Below, piece after piece: positions 31,335 to 37,567 of a stretch of 37,567 nt of DNA. The stretch's first letter is position 1. Each line of letters opens with the position of its first letter. The notes beneath the pieces were generated by a model. That model saw only the letters and a list, made by a program, of their open reading frames with translations. It was not told the DNA's origin and did no database searches. Source of the DNA: an uncultured SAR116 cluster alpha proteobacterium (GTDB taxonomy: Bacteria; Pseudomonadota; Alphaproteobacteria; Puniceispirillales; Puniceispirillaceae); the NCBI GenBank assembly GCA_902623185.1, contig CACNSW010000017.1:1-37567 (forward strand), read 5' to 3'. The translations under genes were made by a program, and so were the position numbers.

Positions 31335-33158
31335 ATGCAATCTACATTAGAAGTACTGCGTAATCTCACAGAGCCTATTATTAGCGCAGAAGACTGGGGA
31401 AACCTTTCATTAAATTCGGCACCAGACAGCCTATCGCGTGTTTGCCGAGCTTGGCTTCTTGCAGGATGTCGAGACCACCCTGACTATGATAGCTCGACTG
31501 CCCTAATAGCGCGCAGCGCCTCTGAACCGACAGGAAAATTTCTAAAACATGCAGTGGCGGGTGAAAAAATTAATTTGAAAAATGGCGGAAATCTGTGGTC
31601 ATTATTTTGTCCAACAGCGGAAGCTGCTAGTCAAGATCCAGAGATCATGGCGCATACCCTTAGGGAGCGGCGACGTCTTTCCGGCATTACACCTTCAATC
31701 CGTCAACTAAAAGACCCAACTACTGAGCTTTTGCTGACTGCAAATGCACTTGTCTCATTGCCATTAGACCCAGATTTCTCGTCAGTGCCAGACAAACTTC
31801 GCGACGAGGCAAGCCATATATTAGGCACGCCACAAAGCTTTTGGTATGATCACCCAGTCCCACTTGATGCATCTCTGGAAGAAAACGAAATCCTATATGG
31901 TCTCAGACAGCTTGATGAAGCTCTAAAAATTGAGTGCGACATGGGACATATTAGTTCTAGCGCAAAAATCGACCTTGCAATTTCAATTTCCGTTACCCAC
32001 CGCGGGATGGAACAACTTGCAGCCGACTATGTGCGTAATCTTGTGCGTGAGCATCTTAGGTTAAAACATCTGCGAGTCTATTTGTTCGATGAAATCCGCT
32101 GCCAGCAGATGATCGAAACGCTTTGCCCGGGAAATGCAGCCGCAAGAAGCGTTTTTGGCGTAAACGGGGCCTATGGGCGCCATTACAGTTTCCTAAAAAT
32201 CCTTCTCCTTTTCTGGCAACAGAGTGTAAACCCAAACGCTGCATTTACATTCAAAATCGACCTTGACCAAGTTTTTGATCAAAAGGCTCTGCTTTACTAC
32301 ACAGGTTGTACAGCGCTGCAACATTTGATGAATCCGAATTGGGGTGGGCGCGCAAGGGATTATGTTGGACGCGAAGTTGAACTTGGGATGCTTGCCGGAG
32401 GGCTCGTCAATCAGAGAGACATCAAGAAAGGATTATTCATACCCGACGTTAAGAGACCCAATAGCTTTCAGACAAAGAAGGCCTTTTCGTCAAACCGGGT
32501 ATTTTGCCCACAGTGGCCTCAAGCGATATCAACGGAGGCTGAGATATTACAGACTGGAGGGGGCTTTCAGCGCATCCACGTAACTGGAGGGACTACAGGT
32601 ATAACCGACACCGCATTAAAGCGATGGAGGCCATTTACGCCAAGTTTTATAAACCGTGCCGAAGATCAGGCATACACTCTCTCCGCAATCGAGGATACAG
32701 TTTATTTATCCCACCTACATGCAAACGGTCTTATAATGCGGCATGATAAAACTTCCTTCGCGGCTAGATCCATTGCTCACGCAGGACCCGGTAAGGCCAT
32801 AGGAAATATCGAACGGTTGATGCTGTTTAGCCATTATGCAGCCTTACAACCTTTGGGGTTTGACAGGATTCGCAATCATTGCTGGCCTTTCACATCCTGC
32901 TTCATGCATCCCCAGGCGAAATCCCTCGCCGCGCTTATCTTCTTAATTGATGGATCATTGGTAGGAGGACGCTTCGTTAATGAGGGTGCGCCGCGGCTCC
33001 TGAAGTGCCTAGAATTCTGCAAGACAACAATGGCTTCGAGGCTCAAACGGGAAAAGTATGGTTGGAACTCCATATATGAAGCACTTTCGGCTAAGCGGTA
33101 TTCGAAAAGCAACCTAACTAAGCTAATTGTTGGGACGGCTGTAGATCACTCGGTCTGA
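31335..33158 (+). CDS. Putative GT-A-like glycosyltransferase of unknown family
   Basis: A 607-residue cytosolic protein from ATG 31335 (MQSTLEVL), behind AAAGGGTGG. The first ~215 residues are an unassigned helical domain. The catalytic-looking part starts with DLAISISVTHRGMEQLAADY, like the first Rossmann strand of GT-A enzymes. FTFKIDLDQVFDQ (D309-x-D311) is a DxD-type metal motif, NRAEDQAYTLSA (E443-D444) a late acidic motif, and SHLHANGLIMRHDKT (H460, H462, H470) could supply the third metal ligand. TGGTTGITDTALKRWRPF lies between. I cannot assign a family by eye. Metal-dependent GT-A enzymes such as glucosylglycerate- or mannosylglycerate-forming transferases share this kind of layout. 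It is divergent from lacI and shares its operators. Confidence 0.55.
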   Translation: MQSTLEVLRNLTEPIISAEDWGNLSLNSAPDSLSRVCRAWLLAGCRDHPDYDSSTALIARSASEPTGKFLKHAVAGEKINLKNGGNLWSLFCPTAEAASQDPEIMAHTLRERRRLSGITPSIRQLKDPTTELLLTANALVSLPLDPDFSSVPDKLRDEASHILGTPQSFWYDHPVPLDASLEENEILYGLRQLDEALKIECDMGHISSSAKIDLAISISVTHRGMEQLAADYVRNLVREHLRLKHLRVYLFDEIRCQQMIETLCPGNAAARSVFGVNGAYGRHYSFLKILLLFWQQSVNPNAAFTFKIDLDQVFDQKALLYYTGCTALQHLMNPNWGGRARDYVGREVELGMLAGGLVNQRDIKKGLFIPDVKRPNSFQTKKAFSSNRVFCPQWPQAISTEAEILQTGGGFQRIHVTGGTTGITDTALKRWRPFTPSFINRAEDQAYTLSAIEDTVYLSHLHANGLIMRHDKTSFAARSIAHAGPGKAIGNIERLMLFSHYAALQPLGFDRIRNHCWPFTSCFMHPQAKSLAALIFLIDGSLVGGRFVNEGAPRLLKCLEFCKTTMASRLKREKYGWNSIYEALSAKRYSKSNLTKLIVGTAVDHSV

Positions 33159-33266
33159 TTGAGAGTATTCCGGGGCGCTGATCCGTCTAGTAATAAATGA
33201 AGAACAAAATGACTACCAAAAATTTTTCATTGCTCAGTCTTTTAATTGGCATTTTTCGCTTGCCTG

Positions 33267-34052
33267 TCATTTGCGCAAAGATGGAAGTCCAACACCCGTG
33301 ATTTCAAAACCTCCATCAACAGAAATACACTGGCCCGTGATGTAACTTGCTTTATGTGAAGCAAGAAAAAATATTGTCTCTGCTATTTCAGTTTCAGTGC
33401 CGTATCGTTTTAGCGGAATCGCGTCATGGTAGGCATCAATGATATCGGGCGTGTGTACAGCCATCGCTAATTTGGTGCGCACCGGGCCGGGTGCAACGCA
33501 ATTAACCCTGATGTTATGCTCCCCTAGCTCAACAGCTTGCTGCTGCGTTAAATGAATGACTGCAGCTTTCGATGTTCCATAAGCTGTTCGCAGCGTAGAA
33601 GCGCGCAGACCAGATATTGACGCTATATTGACGATTACACCCCCGCTTATTTTTAGATAAGGTATTGAGGCCTGTGAACAGAGAAAAACGCCATCCAGAT
33701 TGGTTGCCATAACAGCACGCCACCTATCAAATGTAGTCTCCTCTATAGGGCCGAAATCGGCAACACCAGCATTGTTTACTAAGGCGTGCACGGAACCTTT
33801 CCAGTCGATTACCATGCTTATCATATTGGCAACGGAGTCTGGCTCTGAAATATCACACACAATTGCTTTTACGGGCTTGCCTTCTCGCTTCTCTGCAACT
33901 TTTCTCAGTTCCTGAGTGTCCCGGTCTATCATGGCCACATGCCATCCTTTTGAGATAAAAAGATCTGAAGTGGCTAATCCAATACCTCTTGCAGCACCCG
34001 TTACAACTGCCACTTCCGCTGAATGATTTTTTCTTGAAGCTGTTTTGTTCAT
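33267..34052 (-). CDS. SDR-family oxidoreductase
   Basis: A classical short-chain dehydrogenase, 261 residues from ATG 34052 (AAGG eight bases upstream; a TTG two codons earlier is less likely). TGAARGIGLATSDLF is the cofactor loop and DRDTQELRKV places an acidic residue favouring NAD(H). LVNNAGVADFG, the SISG serine, catalytic Tyr-x-x-x-Lys in YGTSKAAVIHL and VNCVAPGPVRTKL follow. ASYITGQCISVDGGFE ends it. Many such enzymes act on sugars, polyols or hydroxy acids. Being next to the glycosyltransferase-like gene it may take part in the same pathway, but that is inference; the two genes are convergent. Confidence 0.9.
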   Translation of the reverse strand: MNKTASRKNHSAEVAVVTGAARGIGLATSDLFISKGWHVAMIDRDTQELRKVAEKREGKPVKAIVCDISEPDSVANMISMVIDWKGSVHALVNNAGVADFGPIEETTFDRWRAVMATNLDGVFLCSQASIPYLKISGGVIVNIASISGLRASTLRTAYGTSKAAVIHLTQQQAVELGEHNIRVNCVAPGPVRTKLAMAVHTPDIIDAYHDAIPLKRYGTETEIAETIFFLASHKASYITGQCISVDGGFEITGVGLPSLRK

Positions 34053-34133
34053 CACCAATACCTTGCTAATTAATAATAGTTAGACTGGAAACTAATACAG
34101 AGGATTAAAGTCACTGCTAACAAGGAGACAACG

Positions 34134-34559
34134 ATGAAACTAAAACTTCATCATATCAACCTGTCGACTAGCAATGTCGCGGCCATGACAGATTTTTATC
34201 GAATTATCATGGGACTAAGAGAAGAACATGATGGACTTCCAGTTCTTGAAAAAAAGAAAGGCTATGCAGGTGACGTTGCATTTGTTTCAGATGGAGATAT
34301 TCAAACTCATATAGCCACGCGAGATATTGAGGCAGGATTCCGAACCGGCATGATTGTGAATCCTGTTGCGCAGGGACACATTGCTTACAGGTGTAATGAT
34401 ATAAAAGCCTTTAAATTACACCTCGATGAAAACAACATTCCCTACTCAGATTGGGGTGATCGGGCTGTTGCTGGCTGGCATCAGATTTTTTTCTATGATC
34501 CAGACGGAAATGTAATAGAAGTTCATCAAGTTTTAGATGACGGTAAACAAGGCGTATAA
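34134..34559 (+). CDS. VOC-family (glyoxalase/dioxygenase-fold) protein
   Basis: A 141-residue vicinal-oxygen-chelate protein. The first beta-alpha-beta unit starts LKLHHINLSTSNVAAMTDFY, with H7 as metal ligand. H82 in GHIAYRCNDIKAF and E129 in YDPDGNVIEVHQVL complete a likely divalent-metal site. The residue pattern fits either a lactoylglutathione-lyase-like or an extradiol-dioxygenase-like member; the substrate cannot be told. An AAGGAG ribosome site precedes the ATG. It is divergent from the SDR gene by 81 bases. Confidence 0.85.
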   Translation: MKLKLHHINLSTSNVAAMTDFYRIIMGLREEHDGLPVLEKKKGYAGDVAFVSDGDIQTHIATRDIEAGFRTGMIVNPVAQGHIAYRCNDIKAFKLHLDENNIPYSDWGDRAVAGWHQIFFYDPDGNVIEVHQVLDDGKQGV

Positions 34560-34582
34560 TGCAGAACCTCAGGAGAGAGTAA

Positions 34583-34999
34583 ATGCGATTATTATTACTC
34601 AACATTTTAATTTTGTGTGTTATTGATCCAATCAATGCGGACACAACAAATAGAGCTCTGCAGGTTTCCCCAGTCCCTGGACTTTTCGTTGGTGGTGTTG
34701 GTTTGCTTTGCAAAAACTTTGAAGGCAATAACTCTTTCGTTTTACTAACCAAGGACCGTGAAACGGCGGGTAGCGCCACCTTTAAGGACGACGATGTCAC
34801 CTACGACATGTTGCCTTTGGAAGGCAAAACACCAGATTTCTATACCTATTCTGCCAATGAGGACTTTAAAATCAATCGTCAGACCCTCACGCTTGAGAAA
34901 GATGGGCATAGTTATTCATGTAAAATTCAAAATATTAGCGACCTTCATAAAGCTGCAGAAAGAGATCTAAAAATTCTGCTTAGTAAGAACAAGATATAA
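34583..34999 (+). CDS. Secreted hypothetical protein
   Basis: A 138-residue protein with a signal peptide (MRLLLLNILILCVIDPINA, cut before DTTNRAL). The mature part is predicted beta-rich with two cysteines, in GLLCKNF and SYSCKIQN, that might form one disulfide. No family is recognised. GGAGAG precedes the ATG and the gene begins 23 bases after the VOC gene on the same strand, so both may be on one transcript. Function unknown. Confidence 0.6.
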   Translation: MRLLLLNILILCVIDPINADTTNRALQVSPVPGLFVGGVGLLCKNFEGNNSFVLLTKDRETAGSATFKDDDVTYDMLPLEGKTPDFYTYSANEDFKINRQTLTLEKDGHSYSCKIQNISDLHKAAERDLKILLSKNKI

Positions 35000-35095
35000 C
35001 AAATGTGAGTTAACTTTTCGGGAACGAATTTTTGTAGAAACACTGGAATCTAGGGAAAAAAAGATTTTATTAATTTATGCTAACCTATGAAATTA

Positions 35096-35172
35096 TGGCG
35101 ATTCCGGGAGGACTCGAACCCCCAACCTGCTGATTAGAAGTCAGCTGCTCTATCCAGTTGAGCTACGGAACC
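35096..35172 (-). tRNA. tRNA-Arg(TCT)
   Basis: A full 77-nt cloverleaf on the minus strand. Acceptor GGTTCCG pairs with CGGAATC (one G-U), the D-arm is TAGCTCAACTGGATAGAGCA, the anticodon stem-loop GCTGA-CTTCTAA-TCAGC displays TCT, and GGGGGTTCGAGTCCTCC is the T-arm. The 3' CCA is encoded. Confidence 0.95.
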
Positions 35173-35245
35173 GTGTTTCGCCTTACTGCCTGACTTCCAT
35201 TGACTTGTCTAGATCTGACTGCCCGGATGCCAAGAAAATAGAATC

Positions 35246-35566
35246 CTAATGTGTCCACGAACCACGGCGCGAAAAGGCAAAATTATCAGCGTAGGACTTA
35301 GGCTTGAGGCGGCGTGATTTGGGCTCGACTACATCATAGTCTATGTGATGCGCTTCGGCATAAGCAACTGCTGACTCACGATCGGGAAAACGCATACGAA
35401 CCTGACGCTTGGTATCTACAGAGCTTTGCCAGCCCATGAGCGCGTCAGGTTGAACCACGGCACTACGAGGATATTCCAATACCCATCTATTACCACGGCA
35501 AACTTTTGCCTTACGCCCAGACTGCATTGAAGTTTTGCTGGGACTGTAGATTTTAGCGCGCGCCAT
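35246..35566 (-). CDS. NDUFS4-type complex I accessory subunit (ETC complex I subunit family)
   Basis: A 106-residue protein with the ETC_C1_NDUFS4 signature: ARAKIYSPSKTSMQSGRKAK, RWVLEYPRS, DALMGWQSSVDTKRQVRMRF and the DYDVVEPKSRRLKPKSYADN-type C-terminal stretch. This accessory subunit of NADH:ubiquinone oxidoreductase is shared by mitochondria and alphaproteobacteria, supporting the lineage call. It is flanked by tRNA-Arg and tRNA-Pro genes on the same strand, an arrangement that may allow co-transcription. Confidence 0.92.
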   Translation of the reverse strand: MARAKIYSPSKTSMQSGRKAKVCRGNRWVLEYPRSAVVQPDALMGWQSSVDTKRQVRMRFPDRESAVAYAEAHHIDYDVVEPKSRRLKPKSYADNFAFSRRGSWTH

Positions 35567-35662
35567 GGACTATCTCCGATTAAGCACTGAACTGCCCTGA
35601 CCCAAAATTTAAAGCATTTTAGCCGCTTGGCCATGGGGCGCGTCAATGACAAAAATAAAAAG

Positions 35663-35739
<77 letters not shown>

Positions 35740-35805
35740 ACGGGATTTCTTTATCGCTTGTCTGTTATAAATTCAAGCCTTGTTCGTAAGTTGCCACAAA
35801 TATTT

Positions 35806-36273
35806 TCATTCGTTTTGGCTGAAGGAAAGAGAAAGCAAGGTTTGTGCGCTGATCCCAAGCGCAACGACCTCTCCTGCATTTAACTCCAGCACATATTGTG
35901 CCGGCGCTGCCGAGCGCCTTGCCACCAGCGTCAACGGTGGCACATTGTGCTGTGCTGAGACAAAGTGCCCCTTTCCATCAAAAAACACCATATCAAGCGC
36001 AATCAGTGTATTTTTCATCCAGAATGACCGGATCGCCTCCGCACCAAAGATGAACAACATTCCCGTTCTTGGGGCCAGCGTGTCACGATACATCAACCCA
36101 TGGCGGCGCTCTGCTTCTGTTTTAGCAAATTCAACGTTGATCACGAGACTGCCCTCTGCAGTCCCTAAAAGTACAATTTCCCCAGTAGCAAAATCTGGAG
36201 CGCTCTCAGCAATCGCGGTGTTCAGCGGGGCAAACATAAAAACCCCGAGTAGCAAAAACCCTAGTATTTTCAA
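35806..36273 (-). CDS. DUF192-family secreted protein
   Basis: A 155-residue exported protein. I start it at TTG 36273, with GGAGGG upstream and a signal peptide (KILGFLLLGVFMFAPLNTA) following. The DUF192 core contains INVEFAKTEAERRHGLMYRD, MLFIFGAEAIRSFWMKNTLI, LDMVFFDGKGHFVSAQHNVP and AQYVLELNAGEVVALGI. Family members are small periplasmic or extracellular proteins of unknown biochemical role. The longer reading from 36435 overlaps the antiporter gene and is unlikely. It is downstream of the antiporter gene on the same strand. Confidence 0.88.
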   Translation of the reverse strand: MKILGFLLLGVFMFAPLNTAIAESAPDFATGEIVLLGTAEGSLVINVEFAKTEAERRHGLMYRDTLAPRTGMLFIFGAEAIRSFWMKNTLIALDMVFFDGKGHFVSAQHNVPPLTLVARRSAAPAQYVLELNAGEVVALGISAQTLLSLSFSQNE

Positions 36274-36308
36274 AAGATACCCTCCAAGGTTCCGTCCGTA
36301 GAAAGGTC

Positions 36309-37567
36309 TTAAACAATCACCAGATAGCCAAGAAGCAAAAACAGCGAGAGCAGCAGAGCCTGCACCATCACCGCGCGGCCCGGGACGGTGGGGCCGGAAA
36401 TAGGCGCGTGCATAACCTTGTTGAGTAGCGCCCACATCGCATCACGATACCAGACAAGCACCTCCACAAACTCGGCCCAGATCGCCATCACCACGCCCAA
36501 TAACGGCTGTCCAATCCGCGGTGCTAACCAGCGATAAAACCAGTCTGAATTCAAAACAACTGATGGGATTTCAGGGGGATACCACTTCATTCTCACCAGA
36601 AAAATGAAGGCAAGCATGGCAAAGATCAGAAGCTGTAATTGGCTGGTAACATGGCTAGCGTCATAGGGGTTGTAATCCACGGCATAGGGCAGAATGGAGT
36701 AAAGCGGGGCCGGAAACATGCCAATGCCAACACACAGAAGCGCGGCAATGCCCATCGCCACACGCATCCCCAGCGGTGCCTCGCCTGTCTTATGATCTGA
36801 AGGATGGGCAAAAAAAGCAAAGTAGGGGATTTTGATTCCGGAATGTTCAAGCACGCCGGCCGAGGCAAAAAGCAGCACCAGATAGGCCCAGACAATGCCC
36901 GTATCGCCAAGCGCTGACATCGTCAACGATTTTGCCACAAACCCGGAGAACAGCGGAAAAGCCGAGATCGACATCGCCCCGATAATACAGCAGACCATGG
37001 TAAAGGGCATCTGCCGGTACAGTCCGCCAAGCGCTGACGCCTTGATCGTTCCTACCTGATGTAGCACCGCGCCCATGCTCATAAATAAAAGCGCCTTGTA
37101 AAGAATATGCACAAACGCATGCGCCACCGCGCCATTGATAGCCAGTTCCGAGCCGATGCCAACCGCCACAACCATAAAGCCAAGCTGGTTATTAAGGCTG
37201 AAGGCAAGAACACGTCTGAGATCATTCTCGATCACAGCAAAGAACACTGGTAATGCCGTCATCACCGCGCCAATCCAGATCAGCATATCTTCACCGGCGA
37301 AGCCACGCGCCAGCGCATAGATCGCCAGCTTCGTGGTAAAGGCTGAAAGAGCCACCGTTCCCGTCGCCGTTGCCTCTGGATAGGCATCCTGCAGCCAGCC
37401 ATTGAGGAACGGAAAGGCCGCCTTGATGCCAAAGGCAAGGAAGACAAGCCACACGCCAATTGTGTCCGGCCCACCAAATGCCATAATCTCAAAACTAATC
37501 GTGCCGCTATGGCTGGCAATCACTGCCGCCCCGGCTAGCAACAACACGCCGCTCAGCACCTGAAACA
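36309..37567 (-). CDS. Mrp-type Na+/H+ antiporter subunit D (NuoN/NuoM-like), 5'-truncated by the window
   Basis: The 3' ~420 codons of a polytopic membrane protein; the frame is open through 37567, so the N-terminus is missing. WLQDAYPEATATGTVALSA contains the loop after the conserved proton-path Lys (FGIKAAFPFLNG), and AHAFVHILYKALLFMSMGAV the second key Lys. These are shared by MrpD, NuoM and NuoN. The HSGIKIPYFAFFAHPS stretch and long C-terminal end match MrpD/MnhD-like subunits. It would take part in cation/proton exchange with other Mrp subunits encoded outside the window. Its C-terminal end lies 35 bases before the DUF192 start. Confidence 0.85.
   Translation of the reverse strand, partial: FQVLSGVLLLAGAAVIASHSGTISFEIMAFGGPDTIGVWLVFLAFGIKAAFPFLNGWLQDAYPEATATGTVALSAFTTKLAIYALARGFAGEDMLIWIGAVMTALPVFFAVIENDLRRVLAFSLNNQLGFMVVAVGIGSELAINGAVAHAFVHILYKALLFMSMGAVLHQVGTIKASALGGLYRQMPFTMVCCIIGAMSISAFPLFSGFVAKSLTMSALGDTGIVWAYLVLLFASAGVLEHSGIKIPYFAFFAHPSDHKTGEAPLGMRVAMGIAALLCVGIGMFPAPLYSILPYAVDYNPYDASHVTSQLQLLIFAMLAFIFLVRMKWYPPEIPSVVLNSDWFYRWLAPRIGQPLLGVVMAIWAEFVEVLVWYRDAMWALLNKVMHAPISGPTVPGRAVMVQALLLSLFLLLGYLVIV

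Noticed and set aside
33197-33301. Short plus-strand frame with a signal-peptide-like start (MKNKMTTKNFSLLSLLIG)
   Set aside because: It ends after 34 residues and overlaps the SDR 3' end; it is more likely a chance frame or an unprovable remnant.

Overview
The window looks like a chromosomal segment of a marine alphaproteobacterium, possibly SAR116-like. The lineage is an inference from a general L-amino-acid (Aap-type) ABC operon, an NDUFS4-type complex I accessory gene, compact coding, moderate GC and relics of marine-podovirus-type genes. No rRNA or marker gene is present to fix it.

Layout. (1) 1-4358 is accessory DNA. After a small XRE-type HTH gene comes a block of decayed genes (359-3072, all minus strand) carrying stop codons and single-base frameshifts: tail collar/fibre protein, a small Cys-rich phage-type protein, a 2OG-Fe(II) oxygenase, three unassigned small proteins and a DUF3310-like protein. 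Gene-poor DNA and a decayed tRNA-Asn copy follow, a plausible footprint of an old tRNA-targeted integration. (2) 4359-10159 is a minus-strand histidine operon: TrpR-family regulator, hisG, a hisC-hisB fusion, hisH, hisA, hisF and a hisIE fusion. Its order matches the enterobacterial hisGDCBHAFI except that hisD is missing. (3) 10335-14046 holds a PhyH-type dioxygenase, a SixA-type phosphatase, a cysteine synthase and a 3-mercaptopyruvate sulfurtransferase. (4) 14203-18692 is an aapJQMP operon with a strong hairpin terminator/attenuator after the binding-protein gene. (5) 18922-23476 has a histone-deacetylase-family amidohydrolase, then a DUF4856 (imelysin-like) secreted protein followed by a sterol-desaturase-family di-iron hydroxylase. 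Two 16-bp direct repeats precede that pair and may be an iron- or Fe-S-responsive operator. An unknown secreted protein closes the block.

(6) 23821-33158 is the most interesting region: a LacI-regulated sugar or glycoside locus. Minus strand: lacI, binding protein, MalF-type permease with an Ig/DUF11-like periplasmic insert, MalG-type permease with an extra membrane domain, GH63-type glycosidase resembling glucosylglycerate/mannosylglycerate hydrolases, and a MalK-type ATPase. Divergently, across two palindromic LacI-type operators, lies a 607-residue putative GT-A-like glycosyltransferase that I cannot place in a known family. The locus may couple uptake and hydrolysis of a glycoside, perhaps a glycosylglycerate, to glycosyl transfer. 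(7) 33267-37567 holds an SDR, a VOC protein, a secreted unknown, tRNA-Arg(TCT), an NDUFS4-like gene, tRNA-Pro(TGG), a DUF192 protein and the 3' part of an MrpD-like antiporter subunit gene cut by the window edge.

All assignments come from reading motifs and order by eye. No database search was run.
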